A stretch of 5,427 bases of DNA. It comes from an uncultured Gemmiger sp. (GTDB taxonomy: Bacteria > Bacillota > Clostridia > Oscillospirales > Ruminococcaceae). Positions within the stretch are counted from its first letter, which is position 1. The number at the start of each line of letters is the position of its first letter. Positions 1 to 5,191 of this stretch are shown here, in pieces. Made by a program: the position numbers and the translations under genes. The notes under the pieces were generated by a model. The model worked only from the letters and a program-made list of their open reading frames with translations. It made no database searches and was not told where the DNA came from. The stretch covers positions 1 through 5,427 of the forward strand of contig CAUEKL010000162.1 of NCBI GenBank assembly GCA_959018215.1. The letters are read 5' to 3'.

Positions 1-306
1 ATCCGCGTCGGTGACGGTGTTGGCTTCATCCGAAAGGGTCAGGCCGAGATCATCCGGCACAGCAATGTAATCGGAGGCGGTCACACCGGTCAGATACCCG
101 TTGTCGTCAAAGACCGAGCTGTAATCGAAGTCGGCCAGATAGGCATAGGGGTCGGCAGTCTCTTCCGTGGAAGCGGAAGATTCCGCCGTGGCGGTCTCGG
201 GGAAGCTGACGGCTTCGGCTTCCTGCTTGCCGCATCCGGCCAGTCCCAAGGTCAGCGCAGCGGCGGTCAGTGCGGCTGCCGCGCGGGTCATGTTCTTCAG
301 TTTCAT
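1..306 (-). CDS. Secreted lipoprotein, N-terminal part, possibly trigger-factor-like PPIase
   Basis: This is a partial gene: 102 codons are present and the C-terminus lies beyond the left edge. The protein begins MKLKNMTRAAAAL and has a classic lipoprotein signal: basic n-region, Ala/Leu-rich core, and lipobox L22-A23-G24-C25, so it should be lipidated at Cys25 and anchored on the outer face of the membrane. Residues 26-52 form an acidic Glu/Ser/Thr/Ala-rich linker, usual between a lipid anchor and a folded domain. The folded part starts near residue 53 (DPYAYLADFDYSSVF) and contains GYLTGVTASDYIAVP at about 70-84. From memory, a similar 'G-Y-x-x-G-V-x-x-x-D-Y-[IV]' stretch occurs at the start of extracytoplasmic trigger-factor-like / FKBP-type peptidyl-prolyl isomerase lipoproteins of clostridia; that assignment is tentative because the catalytic region is not in the window. 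The start is supported by AGGAGA six to seven bases upstream of ATG at 306 and a promoter further up. Lipoprotein call strong, PPIase call moderate. Confidence 0.8.
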   Translation of the reverse strand, partial: MKLKNMTRAAAALTAAALTLGLAGCGKQEAEAVSFPETATAESSASTEETADPYAYLADFDYSSVFDDNGYLTGVTASDYIAVPDDLGLTLSDEANTVTDAD

Positions 307-346
307 GGGATTTCTCCTGTCTTCTTTAGTGTAGTGATACTTCCTC

Positions 347-374
347 ATTATACATCATTTTCTCAAAATGTACA
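347..374 (-). promoter_or_regulatory. Probable sigma-A promoter of the leftward lipoprotein gene
   Basis: Read on the minus strand there is a perfect -10 box TATAAT (352 down to 347), a 16-bp spacer, and a -35-like TGTACA (374 down to 369) matching 4 of 6 consensus positions. Transcription would start near 340, giving a leader of about 34 nt to the ATG at 306 with AGGAGA in it. The -35-like hexamer TGTACA is itself palindromic. Confidence is good for the -10 and lower for the -35. Confidence 0.6.
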
Positions 375-382
375 GCACGACA

Positions 383-411
383 TTCCAATTTGCTTTCAAA
401 CATGGTATACT
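383..411 (+). promoter_or_regulatory. Probable extended -10 promoter of the DUF896/membrane-protein unit
   Basis: TGgTATACT at 403-411 is an extended -10 element (TG at 403-404, box TATACT at 406-411). A weak -35 match TTCCAA (383-388, 3 of 6) sits 17 bp upstream; extended -10 promoters tolerate a poor -35. Predicted transcription start is near 418, 40 nt before the ATG at 458. Its position inside the upstream in-frame extension (368-457) argues that translation does not begin at 368. This promoter is divergent from, and about 55 bp away from, the -10 box of the leftward lipoprotein promoter. Confidence 0.55.
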
Positions 412-423
412 GAACGGGAATGT

Positions 424-440
424 TTCCGGTACAGCCGGAA
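424..440 (+). other. Small hairpin in the 5' leader of the DUF896 gene
   Basis: TTCCGGT (424-430), loop ACA, GCCGGAA (434-440) form a 7-bp stem (one T·G pair) right after the predicted transcription start and just before TTTT and the ribosome binding site GGGGGA (447-452). At DNA level the core TTCCGG/CCGGAA is a perfect inverted repeat and could equally be an operator. The structure is seen in the sequence; any regulatory role is inference. Confidence 0.4.
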
Positions 441-457
441 TTTTATGGGGGAAAACC

Positions 458-682
458 ATGCAGAAACACGAAATTGACCGCATCAACGAACTGGCCCATA
501 AAGCCAAAACCGAGGGGCTGACCGAAGCTGAAATCGCCGAGCGTGCCGACCTGCGCCGCCGCTATGTTGCGGATGTCCGGGCTGCCCTGCAGGCACAGCT
601 GGAACACACCGTTGTGCAGGAACCGGACGGGTCCCGCCATCCGTTGCTGAAAAAGGGAGGCGCGAACGGTGTGCGCAGTTAA
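458..682 (+). CDS. DUF896 family small protein (YnzC-like, UPF0291)
   Basis: A 74-aa cytoplasmic protein whose N-terminal half shows the DUF896 signature: I-x-R-I-N-E-L-A (residues 6-13), K-x-x-G-L-T-E-x-E (about 17-25) and L-R-R-R-Y (32-36) followed by R41. This gives two predicted amphipathic helices (about 2-18 and 22-49) joined by a GLTEAE turn, the helical-hairpin fold of Bacillus YnzC; the tail (50-74) is polar and probably disordered. Length is typical of the family. The molecular function of DUF896 proteins is unknown; in Bacillus subtilis ynzC lies in the SOS operon with yneA and yneB, but no such partners are seen here. ATG 458 is chosen because GGGGGA (447-452) precedes it by five bases, family homology begins there, and a promoter occupies the in-frame upstream extension to 368. 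The 3' end overlaps the next gene by 14 nt and contains that gene's ribosome binding site, so the two are likely co-transcribed and translationally coupled. Confidence 0.9.
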   Translation: MQKHEIDRINELAHKAKTEGLTEAEIAERADLRRRYVADVRAALQAQLEHTVVQEPDGSRHPLLKKGGANGVRS

Positions 683-2312
683 GACAAAGAAAACGCCGGG
701 CCGGCTGTTCTGGGCGGTGATTCCGTGGGTCTGGCTGCTCGGTGCCTGGCTGTTCGGCGTATTCTTTATGGTGGCATACGGCCGCTCTTTGCTGGACAGC
801 GACATGGCTTCCGAAATGGTTCTGGCAGCACAGCTGAATAAGGAAGGCGGATTCCTTTCCACCGCCTGGTACTACTCCACCGAACTGCGGGTGTTCTGTG
901 AGCAACTGCTGTTCAAACTGGGACTTTGGGTCTTTCCCCACAATTGGCATGCGGCCCGCACACTGGCCCAGGCCATTCTGTCTGCGCTGGCGGCGGCGTC
1001 CGGGCTGTACTTCCTATACGGTACCGGTTTGCGAAAAAGCGTGCCCTGGCTGGCGGGAGCCATGCTGTGTCCCTTTGGGTTCTGGCAGCTGTTCCATTGC
1101 GTGTTCGGCGGCTTTTACTATGTGCATATGATCTTTGTCATGCTCAGTATGGGCCTGGTGCTCCGCATTACCGCGCGGCTCAATTCCGCTCGCCGCACAG
1201 GGGTTCGGATTGCGCTGCTGGCAATTTTGTCTTTTGCCGCAGGGCTGAACGGTATCCGTATTCTGATGAACCTGTATGTCCCGCTGGTGGCGGCGGCCCT
1301 GGTGCTGCTGGCCTGGCGCTGGAACCGGGCTCCGCTGGAACACCCCCGTACCATTCCCCAGGTCCGGCTGGCGGGCGGGGCACTGTGGGCGGCTGCCTTT
1401 TCTCTGGCGGGGTATGCAATCAATGTCAAGATACTGGCGGCCAACCACACCTTTTCCGACCAGGGCAGCCGCAACTGGACATCCATGAACTTTGAGTATC
1501 TGCTCAAGACGTGGGCCAACTTCCTGACCCTTTTCGGATATCCGGGAGATACCGGCGTGTTGGATTTCGGCGACCCTATTCCGCTTTTCAGCCTGCAGGG
1601 AATTCTGGGAACGCTGGGGCTGGTGATCGCCGGCGTGCTCCTGGCCTCGGTGGTCCATCTGCTGCTGCGCCGCAGGGAACTCTCCTTTATTCAGGGGTCC
1701 GTCCTGGCAGTCTTTCTGTCCTGCCTGCTGGTGGACGGCGTTGCGTTTGCCTTTTTGAACGATATGGTCGGCGGCAACGGCAGCTATTGGCTGCCCGTAC
1801 TGCCCCTGGCCTTTGCGGTACTGGGGATAGAAGGGGAAACCTTCCCGCTGCGCCGCGGCCTGCCCAGGCAGGGGCTGGCGGTGGTTTTTGCGGCGGCATT
1901 TCTGGGGGTCAGTACCTCGACCACGCTGCGCTTCATAGAGGTTCCGCCCCGGGGGGAACCGCACCTGGAAACCATCTGCGACTGGCTGGTGGAGAACGGG
2001 TATACACAGGGGTATGCCACCTTCTGGTTTGCCAACGTCATGACCGAGCTTTCCGACGGCACCCTGGAAATGTGGGATGTCACCGATCTGAGCCGGATGG
2101 ATCTGCACGGATGGCTGCAGGTCAAATCCCATGTTGACCCGCCGGAAGGGGAGGTGTTCCTCATTGCCGACCCCAGCGTGCGCATTGACGAACTGCCGTA
2201 CCGGGATCTGGTGGATGTGGTATATGAGGATGACCACGGTTTCTACATCCTGACGGCGCCTGAAGCCCAGCCGCTCCTTGACGCGGTGGCAGCTGCCCGT
2301 GCCGCCCAATAA
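669..2312 (+). CDS. Polytopic membrane protein, GT-C glycosyltransferase-like, function unknown
   Basis: A 547-aa integral membrane protein. Start GTG 669 has GGGAGG at 655-660, eight bases upstream, inside the end of the DUF896 gene. A basic N-terminus is followed by TM1 (about 14-37), then a large loop (38-95) with acidic residues D43-S-D45 and E49 and the stretch W67-Y-Y-S-T-E-L-R74. About ten further hydrophobic segments follow: roughly 95-117, 124-143, 146-165, 178-195, 200-216, 231-252, 305-330, 340-361, 370-385 and 399-416. Residues 420-547 are a soluble, probably extracytoplasmic C-terminal domain with Y-A-T-F-W-F-A-N-V-M-T-E-L at about 449-461. A first loop with Asp/Glu after TM1, many TMs and a C-terminal soluble domain is the layout of GT-C enzymes (lipid-phosphate-sugar-dependent transferases), and similar uncharacterised proteins are known from clostridia. 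By analogy it may modify cell-wall glycopolymers or lipids, but no substrate can be read from the sequence. It could also be a non-enzymatic membrane protein. No frameshift seen; a terminator follows. Confidence 0.85.
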   Translation: MCAVKTKKTPGRLFWAVIPWVWLLGAWLFGVFFMVAYGRSLLDSDMASEMVLAAQLNKEGGFLSTAWYYSTELRVFCEQLLFKLGLWVFPHNWHAARTLAQAILSALAAASGLYFLYGTGLRKSVPWLAGAMLCPFGFWQLFHCVFGGFYYVHMIFVMLSMGLVLRITARLNSARRTGVRIALLAILSFAAGLNGIRILMNLYVPLVAAALVLLAWRWNRAPLEHPRTIPQVRLAGGALWAAAFSLAGYAINVKILAANHTFSDQGSRNWTSMNFEYLLKTWANFLTLFGYPGDTGVLDFGDPIPLFSLQGILGTLGLVIAGVLLASVVHLLLRRRELSFIQGSVLAVFLSCLLVDGVAFAFLNDMVGGNGSYWLPVLPLAFAVLGIEGETFPLRRGLPRQGLAVVFAAAFLGVSTSTTLRFIEVPPRGEPHLETICDWLVENGYTQGYATFWFANVMTELSDGTLEMWDVTDLSRMDLHGWLQVKSHVDPPEGEVFLIADPSVRIDELPYRDLVDVVYEDDHGFYILTAPEAQPLLDAVAAARAAQ

Positions 2313-2321
2313 AAACTGTGC

Positions 2322-2369
2322 CGCGCCCTGCAAGTTTTGTGCGAACCTGCGGGGCGCGCCTTGTATTTT
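2322..2369 (+). terminator. Probable rho-independent terminator after the membrane protein gene
   Basis: CGCGCCCTGCA (2322-2332) pairs with TGCGGGGCGCG (2348-2358): 11 bp with one T·G pair. After an A·C mismatch the stem can continue with GTT/AAC (2334-2336/2344-2346), leaving a 7-nt loop. The tail CCTTGTATTTT (2359-2369) is T-rich but not a pure T run, so termination may be incomplete. The hairpin starts 10 nt after the TAA stop. On the opposite strand the hairpin is followed, after about five bases, by TTTTTATT, so it could also stop leftward transcription. Confidence 0.6.
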
Positions 2370-2389
2370 GGGACAATCTCTGGTATAAT
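2361..2389 (+). promoter_or_regulatory. purA promoter, extended -10 type
   Basis: TGgTATAAT at 2381-2389 is a perfect extended -10 (box 2384-2389). A -35-like TTGTAT (2361-2366, TTG matched) lies at the optimal 17-bp spacing and overlaps the tail of the preceding terminator. Predicted transcription start is near 2396, giving a leader of about 90 nt before the ATG at 2486. The -10 sits inside the inverted repeat GGTAT-AATC-ATACC (2382-2395). The same TGGTATA extended -10 core occurs in the promoter at 403-411. Confidence 0.65.
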
Positions 2390-2422
2390 CATACCCGGCG
2401 GCGTATCCCGGTTTGAACAAAT

Positions 2423-2440
2423 CGGCCTCTGAAGGGGCCG
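2423..2440 (+). other. Hairpin in the purA mRNA leader
   Basis: CGGCCTC (2423-2429), loop TGAA (2430-2433), GGGGCCG (2434-2440) form a 7-bp stem with one T·G pair. CCCGG at 2407-2411 is complementary to CCGGG at 2438-2442, which overlaps the 3' arm, so two mutually exclusive pairings are possible. No T tract follows, so it is not a terminator by itself. No conserved core of the purine (guanine/adenine) riboswitch is visible, so no regulatory class is claimed. Confidence 0.4.
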
Positions 2441-2485
2441 GGCGGAAAAGGCTGTACATTGAACCAAAAAGAGAGGTTACAAAAC

Positions 2486-3778
2486 ATGCTTACTGCAATT
2501 ACCGGCATCAACTGGGGCGACGAAGGAAAGGGCCGTATGGTCGACCTTCTCAGCCAGGATTACGACATCGTCGCACGGTACCAGGGCGGTGACAACGCCG
2601 GCCATACCGTCAAGAACGAGCGCGGCAAATTCGTGCTGAACCTGATCCCCTCCGGCATCCTGCGTCCCAACGTGGTCTGCGTCATGGGCGGCGGCATGGT
2701 CATCGACCCTGCCCATCTGGAGAAGGAAATTGCCGCGCTGCGGGAACAGGGCGTTGAGATCAGCCCCGCCAACCTGAAGATTTCCGACCGCGCCACCATC
2801 ACCATGCCTTTCCATGTGGAACAGGATGGTCTGGAGGAAGCCCGTCTTTCCAAGACCGGCGCCCAGTTCGGTTCCACCAAGCGCGGCATCGCCTACACCT
2901 ACGGCGACAAATTCATGAAGAAGACCCTGCGCATGGGTGACCTGGTCCATATGGACGAAGGGGTGCGCAAGCGTCTGGAGACCATTGTGGAATCCAAGAA
3001 CCTGACCATGGTCAACATCTACGACCAGAAGCCGGTCAGCGTGGAAGAGATGTGGGCCTGGTGCGAGCATTACTCCGCCGCCTTCAAGGATTACATCTGC
3101 GATGTGGGCGACTACCTGGCCCAGGCCGACGATGCCGGCAAGAAGATCATGTTCGAGGCCCAGCTGGGTGCCCTGCGTGATATCGACTACGGCATCTACC
3201 CCTACACTTCCAGCTCCAATACCATCAGCTCCTACGCCCCCATCGGCGCCGGCATCCCGGGCCGCAAGCTGAACCTGTCCGTGGGCATCATGAAGGCCTA
3301 TTCCTCCTGCGTGGGTGAAGGCCCCTTCACCGCCGAACTGGCCATGACCGAAGCCGAAAAGGACGTGCTGCGTGAGCACGGCCATGAGTACGGCGCCGCC
3401 ACCGGCCGTCCCCGCCGCGTGGGTCCCTTCGACGTGGTGGCCAGCCGCTACGGTGTGCAGTGCCAGGGCTGCGATGAGCTGGCGCTGACCCTGCTGGACG
3501 TGCTGGACTATATGGAAACCATCCCCGTGGTGGAATCCTACCGCCTGGCCGACGGCACCGTGACCGGCCGTTTCCCCACCGGCAAGACCCTGGACGATGC
3601 CCAGCCGGTCATCAAGGAGATGAAGGGTTGGCACTGCGACATCACCGGCGTGCGCAAGTACGAGGACCTGCCCGCCGAAACCCGCGCCTATGTGGAATAC
3701 CTGGAACAGGCTGTGGGCTGCCGCATCAAGTATATCTCTGTGGGCCCCGAGCGTGACGCCTGCATCGTGCGTGACTGA
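2486..3778 (+). CDS. purA: Adenylosuccinate synthetase
   Basis: A 430-aa cytoplasmic enzyme that joins IMP and aspartate with GTP hydrolysis to make adenylosuccinate, the first committed step from IMP to AMP. Length is normal (E. coli about 432). The signature W10-G-D-E-G-K-G16 holds the catalytic base D12 and the phosphate-loop K15; G34-G-D-N-A-G-H-T41 holds the catalytic H40. Also visible are the IMP-loop G-S-T-K-R-G-I, L-R-M-G-D, D-I-D-Y-G-I-Y-P-Y (232-240), the Arg-rich T-G-R-P-R-R and the C-terminal S-V-G-P-E-R. Two pocket positions deviate from E. coli: the GTP-recognition TKLD is T335-L-L-D338, and FEGAQG is F223-E-A-Q-L-G228. Start ATG 2486 is chosen because AGAGAGG (2470-2476) precedes it by nine bases and family homology begins at once; a TTG at 2459 would add nine residues without a convincing ribosome binding site. 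Own promoter upstream and strong terminator downstream suggest a single-gene transcript. Codon use is strongly biased to C/G endings, as in a highly expressed gene. Confidence 0.97.
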   Translation: MLTAITGINWGDEGKGRMVDLLSQDYDIVARYQGGDNAGHTVKNERGKFVLNLIPSGILRPNVVCVMGGGMVIDPAHLEKEIAALREQGVEISPANLKISDRATITMPFHVEQDGLEEARLSKTGAQFGSTKRGIAYTYGDKFMKKTLRMGDLVHMDEGVRKRLETIVESKNLTMVNIYDQKPVSVEEMWAWCEHYSAAFKDYICDVGDYLAQADDAGKKIMFEAQLGALRDIDYGIYPYTSSSNTISSYAPIGAGIPGRKLNLSVGIMKAYSSCVGEGPFTAELAMTEAEKDVLREHGHEYGAATGRPRRVGPFDVVASRYGVQCQGCDELALTLLDVLDYMETIPVVESYRLADGTVTGRFPTGKTLDDAQPVIKEMKGWHCDITGVRKYEDLPAETRAYVEYLEQAVGCRIKYISVGPERDACIVRD

Positions 3779-3795
3779 TCGCGCCTGAAAAGCGA

Positions 3796-3811
3796 CCTGC
3801 CTTTCGGCGGG
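3796..3811 (+). other. Short hairpin just after purA
   Basis: CCTGCC (3796-3801), loop TTTC, GGCGGG (3806-3811) make a 6-bp stem with one T·G pair, 17 nt after the purA stop. There is no T run after it, so it is probably not a terminator; it could protect the 3' end of the mRNA. Weak feature. Confidence 0.3.
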
Positions 3812-3834
3812 GCGTAAACCGAAAACACCTTACA

Positions 3835-3870
3835 CAGCGGACTCGCCTTTGTGCGGCTCCGCTGCTTTTT
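3835..3870 (+). terminator. Rho-independent terminator of purA
   Basis: CAGCGGA (3835-3841) pairs perfectly with TCCGCTG (3858-3864), and an inner CGC/GCG (3844-3846/3853-3855) can add three pairs. CTTTTT (3865-3870) follows immediately. It lies 57 nt after the purA stop and 54 nt before the GTG of the CDF gene, so it separates the two transcripts. I could not find a convincing promoter between it and the CDF gene; that gene may depend on read-through or on a promoter with poor consensus. Confidence 0.75.
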
Positions 3871-3924
3871 CAACAGGAACCATTTTTGCGTATCCGTTCA
3901 TTTACAGAAAGGGGAGACCGGGCC

Positions 3925-5136
3925 GTGACCCGTTGGCTCATCCGTTTGTTCATCAAAGACAGTGAAGACACCTCCAAACCTTCCGTGCGCGCCGCGTACG
4001 GCAACCTGGCCTGCGTGGCCGGTATTTTCTGCAACCTGCTTCTGTTCGCCGGTAAATTTACCGTCGGTACCCTGTTCGGCAGCGTGGCTATCGCCGCCGA
4101 CGGTGTAAACAACCTGTCCGATGCCGGTTCCAGTGTGGTCAGCCTGGTGGGATTCCGCCTGGGGGCCCGCCCGGCGGACGACAAGCATCCCTTCGGCCAC
4201 GCCCGGTACGAATACCTGGCCGGGCTGGCTGTGTCGGTAATGATCCTGGTCATCGGCATTGAACTGCTCAAGGAGAGCGTGGCCAAGCTGATCCATCCCT
4301 CGGTGGTGGAGTTCGGTCTGCTCACAGGGGCGGTGCTGGTGGCATCCATCCTGATCAAGGTGTGGATCTCTGCTTTCAATCGTAAGATCGGTACCCTCAT
4401 CGGGTCCGAAACCCTCATCGCCACTGCCGCCGACGCCCGCAACGACGTGGTGTCCACTTCGGCGGTCCTGGTGGCCAGCCTGGCGGCCTCCCTCACCGGC
4501 ATCAACCGTCTGGACGGTCTGGCCGGCCTGGCCGTGGCGGCCTTCATCCTGTACAGCGGCTTCGGCCTGGTGCGGGATACCCTGGACCCCATCCTGGGCG
4601 CTGCGCCCGACCCGACCCTGATCCGCCACATTGAGGAGAAGGTCATGAAGTATCCCGGCGTGCTGGGCATCCATGACCTGATGCTCCACGATTACGGCCC
4701 CGGCAACCGCCTGGTCAGCTTCCATGTGGAGATGTCCGCGGCCGCCGATGTGCTGGCCAGCCATGATGTCATCGACACCATCGAGCGGGACCTGGCCCGG
4801 GACGACGGCCTGACTGCCACCATCCACTATGACCCGGTGGTGGTGGATGACCCCCACGCCAATGAACTGCGGGAATTTGTCCGCAACAAGGCGGCTGAAC
4901 TGGAACCGGCCGCAGCCATTCATGACCTGCGCATCGTGCCCGGCAACAGCCACACCAACGTGGTGTTTGACTGTGCCGTGCCGCCGGAATATCTTTCCGC
5001 CCGGGATCACCGCGGAACCAACTTGACCACCGCCCTGCGGGATGCGGTGCGGGAGCGCTGGCCCGATCATTTCTGCGTCATCCGCCTGGAGTCCAACTAC
5101 GGCGCCGCCCAGCTGGAACCCCATCACGAACACTGA
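3925..5136 (+). CDS. Cation diffusion facilitator, manganese-type (MntE/MneS-like) metal exporter
   Basis: A 403-aa inner-membrane CDF antiporter exporting divalent metal in exchange for protons. TM helices are at about 28-50, 53-78, 98-116, 129-148, 180-197 and 200-216. The transport-site residues are N62-x-x-x-D66 in TM2 and D170-x-x-x-D174 in TM5. The N-D/D-D set is that of Mn-exporting CDFs such as Bacillus MneS and streptococcal MntE, rather than the H/D sets of zinc and iron members, so Mn2+ is the favoured substrate (inference). The family motif H88-P-F-G-H92 is present. The C-terminal region is about 100 residues longer than in a minimal CDF and looks like two copies of the cytoplasmic dimerisation domain (about 232-304 and 310-390), each with an I-H-D-L stretch. 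The tail ends HHEH. GTG 3925 is chosen: AGGGGAG (3910-3916) lies eight bases upstream and related proteins start at an M-x-x-L-I-x-L-F-I-K-D-like sequence. The longer TTG 3886 start lacks a ribosome binding site. Confidence 0.93.
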   Translation: MTRWLIRLFIKDSEDTSKPSVRAAYGNLACVAGIFCNLLLFAGKFTVGTLFGSVAIAADGVNNLSDAGSSVVSLVGFRLGARPADDKHPFGHARYEYLAGLAVSVMILVIGIELLKESVAKLIHPSVVEFGLLTGAVLVASILIKVWISAFNRKIGTLIGSETLIATAADARNDVVSTSAVLVASLAASLTGINRLDGLAGLAVAAFILYSGFGLVRDTLDPILGAAPDPTLIRHIEEKVMKYPGVLGIHDLMLHDYGPGNRLVSFHVEMSAAADVLASHDVIDTIERDLARDDGLTATIHYDPVVVDDPHANELREFVRNKAAELEPAAAIHDLRIVPGNSHTNVVFDCAVPPEYLSARDHRGTNLTTALRDAVRERWPDHFCVIRLESNYGAAQLEPHHEH

Positions 5137-5141
5137 TACGC

Positions 5142-5162
5142 TCCCCGCTTTGCCGGCGGGGG
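5142..5162 (+). other. GC-rich hairpin between the CDF and malic enzyme genes
   Basis: TCCCCGC (5142-5148), loop TTTGCCG, GCGGGGG (5156-5162) form a 7-bp stem with one terminal T·G pair, 5 nt after the CDF stop. No T run follows, so it is not a convincing terminator. The gap to the next ATG is only 55 nt and shows no promoter, so the malic enzyme gene may be co-transcribed with the CDF gene, with this stem acting as a processing or partial stop site. Confidence 0.4.
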
Positions 5163-5191
5163 ACAGACCATTCAAGAAAGGAAGTCGACTC

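Noticed and set aside
368..457. Upstream in-frame extension of the DUF896 gene starting at ATG 368
   Set aside because: It contains the extended -10 promoter, has no ribosome binding site, and the extra 30 residues do not match the family; the start at 458 has GGGGGA.
1014..2459. 481-codon open frame on the minus strand opposite the membrane protein gene
   Set aside because: Antisense shadow of a GC-rich gene. The product is rich in Gln, Arg, Pro and His with no coherent motif, and the plus-strand frame has a ribosome binding site, membrane topology and a flanking terminator.
2459..2485. TTG start adding nine residues to PurA
   Set aside because: No good ribosome binding site ahead of it; AGAGAGG is correctly placed for ATG 2486, where PurA homology begins.
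2396..2485. Possible purine riboswitch in the purA leader
   Set aside because: The leader is about 90 nt with one simple stem-loop and no recognisable three-way junction core.
2477..3634. 385-codon open frame on the minus strand opposite purA
   Set aside because: Low-complexity Gly/His/Ala/Val composition produced by the C-ending codons of purA; the plus strand encodes an unmistakable PurA.
3886..3924. TTG start adding 13 residues to the CDF protein
   Set aside because: No ribosome binding site upstream, and it would place the strong AGGGGAG inside the coding region; GTG 3925 fits better.
3779..3924. Possible yybP-ykoY manganese riboswitch ahead of the CDF gene
   Set aside because: The gap is short and occupied by a plain terminator hairpin. 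I do not see the conserved internal-loop sequences of that riboswitch.
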